From Lumbricus rubellus (lineage: Eukaryota; Annelida; Clitellata; Crassiclitellata; Lumbricidae), in the NCBI GenBank assembly GCA_945859605.1, contig OX243825.1:22673554-22737553 (forward strand): DNA of 64,000 bases. Direction: 5' to 3'. Numbering within the stretch: the stretch's first letter is position 1; each line of letters begins with the position of its first letter. The notes beneath the pieces are model-generated. The model saw nothing but the letters and a program-made list of their open reading frames with translations. It was not told the origin of the DNA and did not search any database. Positions 25,501-37,500 of the stretch are shown in pieces. The translations under genes were made by a program, and so were the position numbers.

Positions 25501-28500
25501 TTATTGAGTGAGTGAATCTTTTATGGGTGTGTCTGTCTGTGTGTGTGTGTGTGTGTGTTTGGGTGGATTTGTGTGGGTCTGCGGCTGTTTGTTTTTATAG
25601 ACGATGATTTTAAATTGCATTAAAAATGATTGCTGCTGCTGTGCGATATTATTGAAATGCATTATTGAGTGAGTGAATCTTTTATGGGTGTGTCTGTGTG
25701 TGCGTTTGGGTGGGTTTGTGTGGGTCTGCGGCTGTTTGTTTTTATAGACGATGATTTTAAATTGCATTAAAAATGATTGCTGCTGCTGTGCGATATTATT
25801 GAAATGCATTATTGAGTTCAGAGTGAATCTTTCATGGTGTGTCTGTGTGTGTGTTTGGGTGGTTTTGTGTGGGTCTGCGGCTGTTTGTTTTTATAGACGA
25901 TGATTTTAAATTGCATTACAATTGATTACTGCTGCTGTGCGATATTATTGATATGCATTATTGAGTGAGTGAATCTTTTATGGGTGTGTCTGTCTGTGTG
26001 TGTGTGTGTTTGGGTGGATTTGTGTGGGTCTGCGGCTGTTGTTTTTATTGACGATAATTTTAAATTGCATTAAAAATGATTGCTGCATCTGCTGTGCGAT
26101 ACAATTTACCAGTAAATGCATAATTGTGTATGTGTGCGAGTGGATTTGTTTGTGGGTGTGTGGGCGTTTGTGTTTGTGGATGTGTGTTGGTCTTTGTATG
26201 TTGTTTTTATTAATGATGTTTTAAAATTGTAATGTAGTAAGGCCTGCAGCTTTGCACTACAATTTAAATGCATTATTGGGTGTGGTTCTGTGTGTGGGTT
26301 TGTGTTTGTGTGTAGGTCTGTGGCTGTTGTTTTATATAGACGACGTTTTAAAATTTTGTTAAAATAAATCCTGCTGCTATGCGTCGGGGCGCATCCAGGG
26401 GGGGCAATCCGGCCATGGCCTTTATTTAAAACTGCCATGGGACGTGGCCCCCTATTCGGTTTGAAATTTGCAATGCGAATAGGGTGTCAAAAAAGCTCAT
26501 CAACTCTTTTTTGGCGGATGAAAAGTACTTTTTCTTTCAGCTAAAGACCGATGAAAAAAAGGGCATCGACTTTTTTGGCGAATGAAAACTACTTTTCCCC
26601 TCAGTGACCCCCTGAAACAGTTCTGGATCCGCCACTGCCTATAGATGCGATATAATTTGAATGCATTATTTCATGTGTGTGGGGTTGGTCGGTTGGTTGT
26701 GTGTTTTGTGGGTGTGCTCTGTTGGTAAGACTGTGTGTGGGTCTCCGTCTGCTGTTTATTTGGAGTGATTATGATGATGGTGCTCTTCCTGTATGCAGGT
26801 TCATTGGCTTTACGCACTTGGGGGATGAGATGAGTGAGGTAGTTTCTCGTCGCCTTCCCCACAGACAATGATGGGTAAGCAACTTGCCCAAGGTTGGTCC
26901 GCAGCAGCTTACGCCCCTGCGTCCCACACGTGCTAGCCCGAGATATCTAAATCTCTGAATGTCAACTCCCAGCCATGGGTTTGAACCGCAGTCCGTTGCA
27001 ACCAATGGCGTCTCGCTTAGCGGTGTAGCTAACGAGGCCAGTAGAGTGTGTTTTGAAATTGTATTAAAATTAGTGCTGCTGCTATGCGATATAATTTAAA
27101 TGCGTTATTGTGTATGTGTGCAGGTGGGTCTGTGTCTCTGTGTGTGTAGTTGAGTTTTGTGTGTGGGTCTGTGGCTGTTTTTTATATGGTCGTTTTTAAA
27201 TTGTAAAATAAGTGCTGCTGCTATGGGATATAAATAAGTGGGTTGTAATTTTGTGTTGGTGGGTGTGTGGCTCTGTCTGTGCCTCTGCATGTGTTTGTAT
27301 GTGGGAATGCTGGTTTATACATACAGATGGACAAACACAACAGACAGCCATAGGCATTTTTTAGTTCTAATTAATGAGGGTTATGATGAGATTTATATTG
27401 TCTACTGTGTTGTAATTGTAATTGCAATTTTTTTACTCATTTCCAGCCCTTAGTAAGATTTCAGAAAAATCTTTAATATTCTGAGTTTTTTCCGAAAAAC
27501 CCAAAATTCATGGGTGGCGTACCGGTGAAGGTCGGAGTTTGTGGGGTGTGGTGGGGGTACGGGTGGGATTGGGGTAAGAAATTTTTTCTGGAAAACTCAA
27601 ATTTCACAGGAGACGGGTGGAGGTCGGAGGGAGTGGGGTGGGGCGGTCACGTGGGGTGAGGAAAATATTGGGAGGGCAGTAGGAAAGCGGATGGGGTCAA
27701 TTGAGGGTAGGGAAATAGAAGATTGGTCGGGAGCGGGGCGAATCCTGAATTTCCCGGGAAACGCCTTCTACCCCAGCTAGTGTATATAAATAAAGAGAAG
27801 ATTCTGTGTGTCTGTTTGTCCGGGATGCATTTCGACAGTTTTGCACCTTTTCTTTCCAAACCTTCACTACTGTGTCCGTCTTCGCATGGGACACACAGTG
27901 GAGTGGTTGGCGAATCTCTGCCTTTCGGAAAACTGCCCCTCGCCCCCACACACCCCCTCTCCCGACTACACCTCACCATATTCTGACCTCCATCGGTGCG
28001 CCACCCGTGAAATTTCGGTTTTCATAAAAAATTTCACCACCCCAGCACACTCCAACTTCCACCGGTACGCAACCCGTGAAATTAGGGTTTTCAGGAAAAT
28101 TTTCTCCCACACCCATCCCAGACTCCCCACCCAGCCCCTGCGGTCCGAGGTGTCTTGTGTGGTGGCGAGGTATCCCGTGTAAATATTTGTGTAGCTGTAA
28201 CGTTTGAGGTAAATAAGTTTTAAAATCTGCATCGCAACAGCTGAAAAATTAGCAAAAATGCAGGTTTTGCCCCCCAACTGGCCTCCATGGTGATTTTTGG
28301 TCTGCGAACCACACTATAACCTGCCCTGGGTCGACCCCTGTAAAGGATTTTGGATCGATTGTTTCAAAACTGTGGCCGTGCTGATCTAACAAGCAATCTT
28401 GTTGAGTTTTTATAGAATAATATTTAATTCTGTTGTATTACATTGGCACATTCTGTCAAAGTAACTTGTTAATCTTTTTTTTCTTAAACTGATTCAGCTT

Positions 28501-31500
28501 GACCTGGAATTTGAAACACTGATGTCCGACACTTCTGTCCTCAGAGAATTGCTGCAATGATGATGTAGCTGTGGAAGTACGCTTCACATCGCACAACCCA
28601 GCATCATTTTTTTAAGGGAGCTAATGGTAAATATACATTCATGTATTTTTTTGTTTCCTAGACATGTGTATTTTTCATGAAAATTGGCTGTTTATTTTGT
28701 TTTGATAATATTTATTATTATTATTGTCCATGTTGTGAGTTCCACTATCTTCTTCTTCAGTCTTCTGCTGTTGAGCAGGTTTGTTCCACTATAACCAATT
28801 ATAAAATTGATGGTGGTTGATGTCGAGCAGTTGTGAGTGAAGCACTTGTTCAAGGTGCATAAACACAGTTAATTGCCTCAGGACAGGTTTGAACCCATAT
28901 TCTCAATGCTATAAGGCAAGCGCTCTAACCAATTGTCCATTATGTCCGACAACGAATTGGTAACCAAATAGGACAAATGAGTTTTATTCTCAGTGATATT
29001 TCCTTGTGCAAATGGAAAGTAAAACACGTTATAATTATTAGCAAGGAAATTTTTTGTCAAGTCCTGCAGGATTTACATGTGTAATGCTAAAATATAATTT
29101 CCTGCTATGATTCACTGATCATGCACTGTTGATGGGTAGGTTCGGCTTGTGATGACAAGGACTTGACTCTTGATATGATGTGTCAAGACAATGAAAAAAT
29201 TAAGTTGACGACACTTCTTTCCCATTACTGTCTCTCAGGCTTCCTTTAGGCGCGTCTATCATAAGTGCTTTAAATTGCTTACTTTTTAACATTTGCTGGT
29301 ATATTTTAATGTTTTATACGAGTTTGTGATAAAGCTGTCCTACATACTGAAAAATGATGGATGACATACAGATGGCTCCACAAGTTTCCCTCTTTTAGTT
29401 ACTATTCCAGTGTTCGAGACATCTGTGTCTCTTTGACTGAGCACATTTTGGTATGCGAAATAATGTGACCACATAATTTTTCTCTTCTATTTCTTGTCCA
29501 TTTGATATTTTCTGTGTGCTGTGACATTGGTCTTTGATGATGATGATGAGTTTATGTCCGAAGTCAGGGCCATGGCTTTAAAGTCAGTTGGGATGAGATG
29601 AGTGGCGTGGTTCCCATTCCCTACCTTACAGACAATTCTGGGTGAGCAACTTGTCCAAGGTAGCTAGTCAGAGGCTTGATGTACAGGGTGCGCCAAAAAA
29701 AAGACCCCCCCTAGGTTTTTTGCCAATATCTTGGCCAAAAGTAAATATATCTAAATAAAATTTTACAGTCTTATAGACAATTCATATTTACACATGATGA
29801 CCAGTTTTCATCAAAATATTTGGAACAGAACAAAAGTTATGCCACATTTAGGGAGGTCACCCACCGTTTTCTGACGATTCAAAAACGAAACGCAACGAAA
29901 ACGAGGTTTTTTGCCAAAATCTTGGCCAGAAGTAAGAATTTCTAAATGAAATTTTACAGACTTAAAGACATTTCATATCTACACATTATGGCCGAATTTC
30001 ATCAAAATATGTCAAGCGGAACAGAAGTTATGCCACTTTTACGGAGGCCACCCACCGTTTTTGACGATTCAAACACGTAACGCAACAAAAAGTAACAACA
30101 CGTGATTTTATTAAGTCTCATCTCAAATAACTGTTGCCATATGAACTTGGTAGTGCTTCCCAACTTGTGTTCAATGTGCCCACCACCCGTGCCAAAACTT
30201 ATTTTGAGTCTCTATGCAGAGTTCTTGATGGACATGTTGATTATCTGACAGATTCCTTATTATTTCTTATTTTAAGAATTTGATTGTCATCTTGCTAAGT
30301 GACTTCTCAGTGACGTGCAGCTACGCTGGTACTCTGTTTCTTTTTTAACTAGTAATAATAATGATCATCTGACAATATCAAGGCGATTTGATAAAAATTA
30401 TTTGAGATGAGACTTAATAAAATCGTGTTTTTGCTGCGTTACGTCTTTGAATTGTCAAAAATTGGGGGGTAGTCTCACTAAAAGTGGTATAACTTTTGTT
30501 GTTTTGAAAATATTTTGATGAAATCTGACCATCATAGGCAGATATGAATTGACTTTAATCCTGTAAAATTTCATTTTGATATTCTTACTTTTGGCCAAGA
30601 TATTGACCAGAATAATTAGATTGAAGTTTTATTACTTTTTGTTGCGTCGCGTTTTTGAATCGTCAAAATACGGTGGGTGACCTCCCTAAAAGTGGCATAA
30701 CTTTTGTTCTGTTTGAAATATTTTGATGAAATCTGGCCATCATGTGTAAATATGAATTGTCTACAAGCCTGTAAAATTTCATTTGGAAATTCTTACTTTT
30801 GGTCAAGATATTGGCAAAAATCTTAGGGGGGGGTCTTTTTTTTGGCGCACCCTGTAGAAGCGAACATGTGACTCTCGGTAACAATGCACAAAACATACTT
30901 TTCCAAGGTAGCTAGTCAGAGGCTTGATGTAGATGCGAACATGTGACTCTCGGTAACAATGCACAGAACATACAGTTACACAATCATGTCCCATTTGTTA
31001 TCCTTCTGGATCTGTCTGCCATTCCAGCAGCAATACATTCAGTTCAGACAAGATTTAGGTGTTTAATTAGATTATCCTCATGAACTAGTATTGTTCATGG
31101 AATATGAATGCACAGTTGCACTGATAGTCTAAGCGGAACACAAAAGTAAACTGCACTTTTTGAACACGGGTTGCCGCTTGGCACAGTTGTAGTTGGGACC
31201 CAAGATAACATTTTAAGAAGGGGAGCCATCCGAAATTTCCCTTAGAATTCAAGATGGCGGCTTTTTTTTAAATGGCGGTCTGAGGCTAAAAAATTCTTAT
31301 AAGTCATCGTATCATCTCGTGTCTGGTGTCGTTTCTATATATTTCGGACTCGATTAACACGAATCTAAGGTCAAAATCAACATTAGACATAAAAATTTGG
31401 CCAAAAGAAGAACTTTTACATTAAAAAACAGCAAAATTGCTATTAAAATTTACAAAATAGCTCTTCATTTCCATTGCTTGTTTTCCAATTTTTTGTGGCA

Positions 31501-34500
31501 TATTCCTTCATAGCTCTGGATGTTTTCCCACAGTTTTGATTATTATGCATCCATCGGAACCATTTAGAATTATCTTTTGAACTCAAAATGGCGGCTTCTT
31601 AAAAATGGCGTTCTGCATCAAATACATTAATACAAGTTGTCAAGACATGCATGTCACGTCTAGTGTCGTTTACATATATAATTTTTGACTCGAAGAACAC
31701 CAATCTAAGGTCAAAATCAACATAGGACATCAATATAAAACCAATATGATCAATGTTTTGCAAAACAGCAAAACTGTTTTTATAAAAAATCTTTTGTCTT
31801 CGTTGCCTTTCTTCAGTTTTTCGTGACATCCTTCCTCATGTATCTGGGTGGTTCTTGCAATTCAATCTATAATTATTATAATTTATAATTAGACTAAATA
31901 GCTAAAACCTAATTATCGTACTTTTTCATATTTTCGCCCGGAAAGAGAAAACGCCAGCAGAGCACTTATAGCCAACAGTACAACGATTATGACGATGACG
32001 TCGATGATTATGATGAGACGACGATGATTATAATGATGACGACAACGACGACGTCATTATTCGATCCGTATACCTTGGCAACAGCGTCCGGTCCTGCGTC
32101 GTTACGGATGAGTGATTCGTTGATGACGAGATAGAAGATTCGCGTCTGATGAGCAGTTGGACCGTGATCATGGACCTTGACCCCCACGAACAACGTCAGA
32201 TTGGTCGATTCAGACATGCTGGTGGTGGTGGTGGTGGTGGTTGTGGTGGTGGTAGTTTGATGGAGATGACACCTGTTCTCTGGTCGATCTGGAGAAGGGT
32301 ACGGTGGTGGTGATGGTAAGCGGCGTCTACAGGATGCTGAGATATGTAATGGGAGAGACGGGCATTGTCTTCTGCATCAGCATCTCTATGCTGCTGTAGC
32401 CACTTTGTACAGATCGTAGTAGGTTGAGTCCAGCAGCGAGACCCGTGTCCGTCTAGTCGTCGTCTGTCCGTTTAGCCCGTCATCCGGATTGTTGACTCTG
32501 GGATTAGTGACGAAGGTTCCATTGAGAGCATCCTCCGACACCTCGGCCACTCCAGACTCTGTCAAGACATTGACCGTCACAATTGCCACATTGTCATTGA
32601 CGTCGGTGACGTATATGATGACGCTTGCTTCGTAAGTCAATCGGACGTCATGACTTGAGTCAATGGCAAGCACTTGCATTTATGGAGAGATGCAGATTCA
32701 AAGTCCAGCCTCCTCAGCAGCTCAATTGCTCCAGGTTCGTTATTTAGGCGGGAGATATCGGTCGTCCTTGAGGGCCTATTGCAGCAGCTGGCGTCAAGGT
32801 AGAACCAAACTAATCCACCACCAGCATGTCTGAATCGACCAATCTGACGTTGTTCGTGGGGGTTAAGGTCCATGATCACGGTCCAACTGTTCCTCAGGCG
32901 CGAACCTTCTGCTATCCCGTCATCAACGAATCACTCATCCGTAACGGCACAGAACCTGACGCTGTTGCCAAGGGAGACGGATCGAATAATGACGTCGTTG
33001 TCGTCATCATCGTAATCGTCGTCGTCATCGTCATAATCGTTGTACTGTTGGTCATAACTGCTGTGCGGGCGTTTTCGCTTTCCGGGCGAAAATATGAAAA
33101 ACTACGATAATTAGGTTTTAGCTATTTATAATAATTATAAATAGAATTGCAAAACCACCCAGATACATGAGGAAGGATGTCACGAAAAACTGAAGAAAGG
33201 CAACGAAGACAAAAGATTTTTTTTATAAAAACAGTTTTGCTGTTTTGCAAAACATTGAACATATTGGCTTTATATTGATGTCCTGTGTTGATTTTGACCT
33301 TAGATTGGTGTTTTTCGAGTCAAAAATTATATATGTAAACGACACTAGACGTGACATGCATGTCTTGACAACTTGTATTAATGTATTTGATGCAGAACGC
33401 CATTTTTAAGAAGCCGCCATTTTGAGTTCAAAAGATAATTCTAAATGGTTCCGATGGATGCATAATAATCAAAACTGTGGGAAAACATCCAGAGCTATGA
33501 AGGAATATGCCACAAAAAATTGGAAAACAAGCAATGGAAATGAAGAGCTATTATGTAAATTTTAATAGCAATTTTGCTGTTTTTTAATGTAAAAGTTCTT
33601 CTTTTGGCCTAATTTTTATGTCTAATGTTGATTTTGACCTTAGATTCGTGTTAATCGAGTCCGAAATATATAGGAATTTCGGATGGCTCCCCTTCTTAAA
33701 ATGTTCTCTTGGGTCCCAACTACAACTGTGCCAAGCGGCAACCCGTGTTCAAAAAGTGCAGTTTACTAACCAGAATCCGACTTGTACCGCTTCTACTATG
33801 AGACAACTGCATGACTGCCACAAAAGCTGGAGCTCCATTGCTCAGTACTGGTAGAAGCCTTCCATCTTTCTGCTTTCTGATGCCATTATGGAATACATAA
33901 TGGCGGTAATCTGCACAATTGCAAAAATATAGGTGTTGCAATTAGGCTGAAACATTGCCTCCCAAGTCCAACAATATTCAACATTTATAACTCACTTGTT
34001 TTCCATATTTCTCGTTTCGCAATATTTGATATTTTATTTTGATTAATACTTTGCATTCTGAGCGAACAATAAAATTAAGTATAATCTTTTGCTCTCATAC
34101 AGTTTACACTGCTCCTCTGTTTAAAAGTCATAATTTACTCTCCTTACGTAATATAAACAAATGTCACGTCCTGTTATTCATGTTTTATTTTCATTTCCGT
34201 TCAAACTTGCGACATTCGCTAGGCATTTTCACTCGTACAGAATTGGATTTGTGCAGTTGAGAATTAAGCAATATTAATGATTCTTAGGTCCGTTACTAAA
34301 TTATGACTATATACCATAATTATAATATAGCATAATACCATATAAACCAAAGTTTAGCATAAAGAGTTGGTCATTAAAATAACACAATTTTAATTTTAAC
34401 GTAAAAAATTATATTGATTTTGGTCGTAGGATTTTGTGCTTTTTGAAAACATTATGATTATATATAGAAATTATGTACGTTTGGTTATTATACCATGTCT

Positions 34501-37500
34501 GACTTGTCTGTACACCAAAATTCGGATAGCAATTGGTATATTAAAGAATAATCTTATCTTATAATCTTTGGTAATTTTTGACATTGATAATTTTATTCTC
34601 TTTATTTTTGTTTGGCGTATTGCTGAAGATTTGTTTTATGTGTCTTTTATCATATACATGCCATATTCCATTCGCTGCTTGAACTTCCTTTTGTTCTGTG
34701 TGAATTTCCTTCCTGCGTCTCCAGTTTCATGATATTGACTTGAGTTTGGGGTTACCCAGAGCTAGCGGAACCTGTTCCTTTTTTCTGGTTAACCCATTTT
34801 GATGATCCACCTAATATATTCATGAGATTGTTTACACAGTATATTTTTGTATTCTGTCGAATTGGTCTATGGTTGATAATATTGATATATAATTAACCAT
34901 ATTTGATTTGCTTTGAATGTGTAACTGAATTCGACACTTTAAATAAAATTGTCTTTCTTTTGATTAAAACAGGTCGGATCAAGTCAGAGGAGAAGATCGA
35001 GAGTTCCTCCAACAATGCCGCCATACCCACAGTCATTTGCAATAAGTGCTTCATTGACTTATTGCCCTACAGTCTTTTCAATCAGAATCGGTCTCAGCGC
35101 TTCAGAAATTCTTAGCCAGACACAAACGATGCTTTCTCGTCCTCAACTAAACTCGTCATTGCAGCAGCTGTTCCTCTGTCTAGTATTCGGACTCGGACCT
35201 CCATGAGATAAGCCCTATCGATCTCTGGAGTACACTTTTGAATCGTGCAAAACAGTACTTGGCTTGTGAATAAGCTGGTGCCATGTACTTTAGAGCTAAT
35301 ACCAAGATGACTTGGGAATCGTGTGGCTTTGATAACCTCTTCAAACTGTTTTAGGTTTTTTAATATGGTGTATTCATTGACCGCTTTAGCATCTCGGAAT
35401 TTTTTTGAATAAAAAGACTTCTTTAATTTTAAAGATTGGAAATTTATGCCAAAGGTTCGTGAACTTAGTAGATATGAAGTATATCGACGTTTAGTGATAT
35501 GTGGTCATTTTTGCATTTGTTTTTGTCTTTATTATATCTGATTTTTATCAGTGCTCAAATAATAACCAAGTGCAGGTGTATTTTGACTTCGTCTTGGAAA
35601 TATATGAAATTTATATATGCGGTTTTAACTTAGTGAAAGTGTTGATGGATTTTGAATGCTTGGTCTGTGTTGCTTAGATACTGGTCGGACTTCATATTAT
35701 GTTTAATTAATTAATGATTCGTAAATTTATTAATTGATAATTAAATATTGTTGAACGAAAACAATATATTAAAATTGAGTGATATTATAAAATAGGAAAT
35801 TGGACCGCTCATATACAGCCATGATTATAGACCCCCCTTCCTTCACTGTTTGATAAATATTTCTGTAAAGGTGAGAGTTCTTCTATGGTCGGATACCAGA
35901 AAATAGTATAAATATCATATCCATGCTGCACGAACCAGCACAATGATAATTTTCAAATAAGTGCTCAGGTTCATCAGTTTTGAGCTCTTCATCATATCGA
36001 CTGCACATGTTTCGTTTTAAAGCTGAATTTAAACATTCTTTTACATAAAATTAAATTGATTGATTGTTCTTTTAGGATTATATAAATTTCAGTTATGGAT
36101 GTTATGATGTGCTTGCACTTCTGTATTTTTTCTTCTATTCTATGCTGCAATGTTCTGCTGTTGCTTCAGTTGCAGGCTATTTTGTGGTCCAGACAATGTT
36201 AGGTTGATTTAATCACATTGACCGTAACTAATTGTTGTCTATTTACCATGTGTAAATTTGTGCATGCGAAAGAGACAACCCAGCATTTTAGAGTTATCTT
36301 AACCTTTTTGGTGTCTGCAACAGATTAATTTTGAACTTACTGTTTATAAGTTTACATCTGATTTCTTTGCTTCTTGAGCCAATAAATGGTCGATTGATTG
36401 GTGGTAATTTTTTGGTTTATGGATTGATTGGTTTTAATTTTTTGGTTTTATTAATGTGTGACTAAAGAATGAAAGAGGCGAGAGCCTACTTAACTGTCTA
36501 ACATATTGAACTATGTTAGATAAAAGGGTGGGAGCGTACTGGCTACGTTAGATTCTAACATATTGAACTACGTTAAATAAAGGGGTGGGAACGTACTGCC
36601 TACGTTAGATTCTAACATACTGAACTACGTGAAATAAAGGGGTGGGAGCGTACTTGCTACGTTAGATTCTAACATATTGAACTACGTTAAATAAAGGGGT
36701 GGGAACGTACAGGCTACGTTAGATTCTAACACACTGAACTACGTGAAATAAAGGGGTGGGAGCGTACAGGCTACGTTAGATTCTAACACACTGAACTACG
36801 TGAAATAAAGGGGTGGGAGCGTACTGGCTACGTTAGATTCTAACATACTGAACTACGTTAAATAAAGGGGTGGGAACGTACTGGCTACGTTAGATTCTAA
36901 CATACTGAACTACGTGAAATAAAGGGGTGGGAGCGTACTGGCTACGTTAGATTCTAACATACTGAACTACGTTAAATAAAGGGGTGGGAACGTACTGGCT
37001 ACGTTAGATTCTAACATACTGAACTACGTGAAATAAAGGGGTGGGAGCGTACTGGCTACGTTAGATTCTAACATACTGAACTACGTTAAATAAAGGGGTG
37101 GGAACGTAGTTGGCTACGTTAAATAACTGACGTAGTGGAGATACGTTAGAAAATCACTACGTCAATCTAACGTATACTTACTCAGTGCATATAGAACGTA
37201 GTACTACGTTACCTAGTACGTTCCAGGTAACGTAGTAGAATTTAGAGTGTACATTTCCTATATTTCCTTCCAGAGGTTTCTAAAATGTGAATTTCTCGGT
37301 TTCACTTTGTGTATCATTATAGTGTTTTAGTTGAAAGATATTTGTTGAAAACCAAAAAGTAGTAAGGTCTAGTTTTAAAAGATGCCCATTTTCGTGGAAG
37401 GGGGGGGGGGTAAATGCCTTCTCTTGCGAGGGCGCCCATGGCATCAATAAAATTAAGTCAAATAGAATCGCGCGCTCATCTATTATATGCTTAACAGTGG

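Larger units (their letters stand above)
25080..27330 (+). repeat. minisatellite, period about 147-161 bp
   Basis: The landmark GCGGCTGTTTGTTTTTATAG recurs at 25121, 25272, 25420, 25581, 25728, 25877 and (altered) 26032. Each unit also carries a (GT)n-rich segment, AAATTGCATTA and a TGCTGCTGTGCGATATTATT-type block. Later units (26.1-27.3 kb) are more diverged and are split by two insertions (26390-26640 and 26790-27045). Confidence 0.9.

Noticed and set aside
36480..37120. CRISPR-like regular array
   Set aside because: Direct tandem 57-bp units without unique spacers, in a eukaryotic genome.
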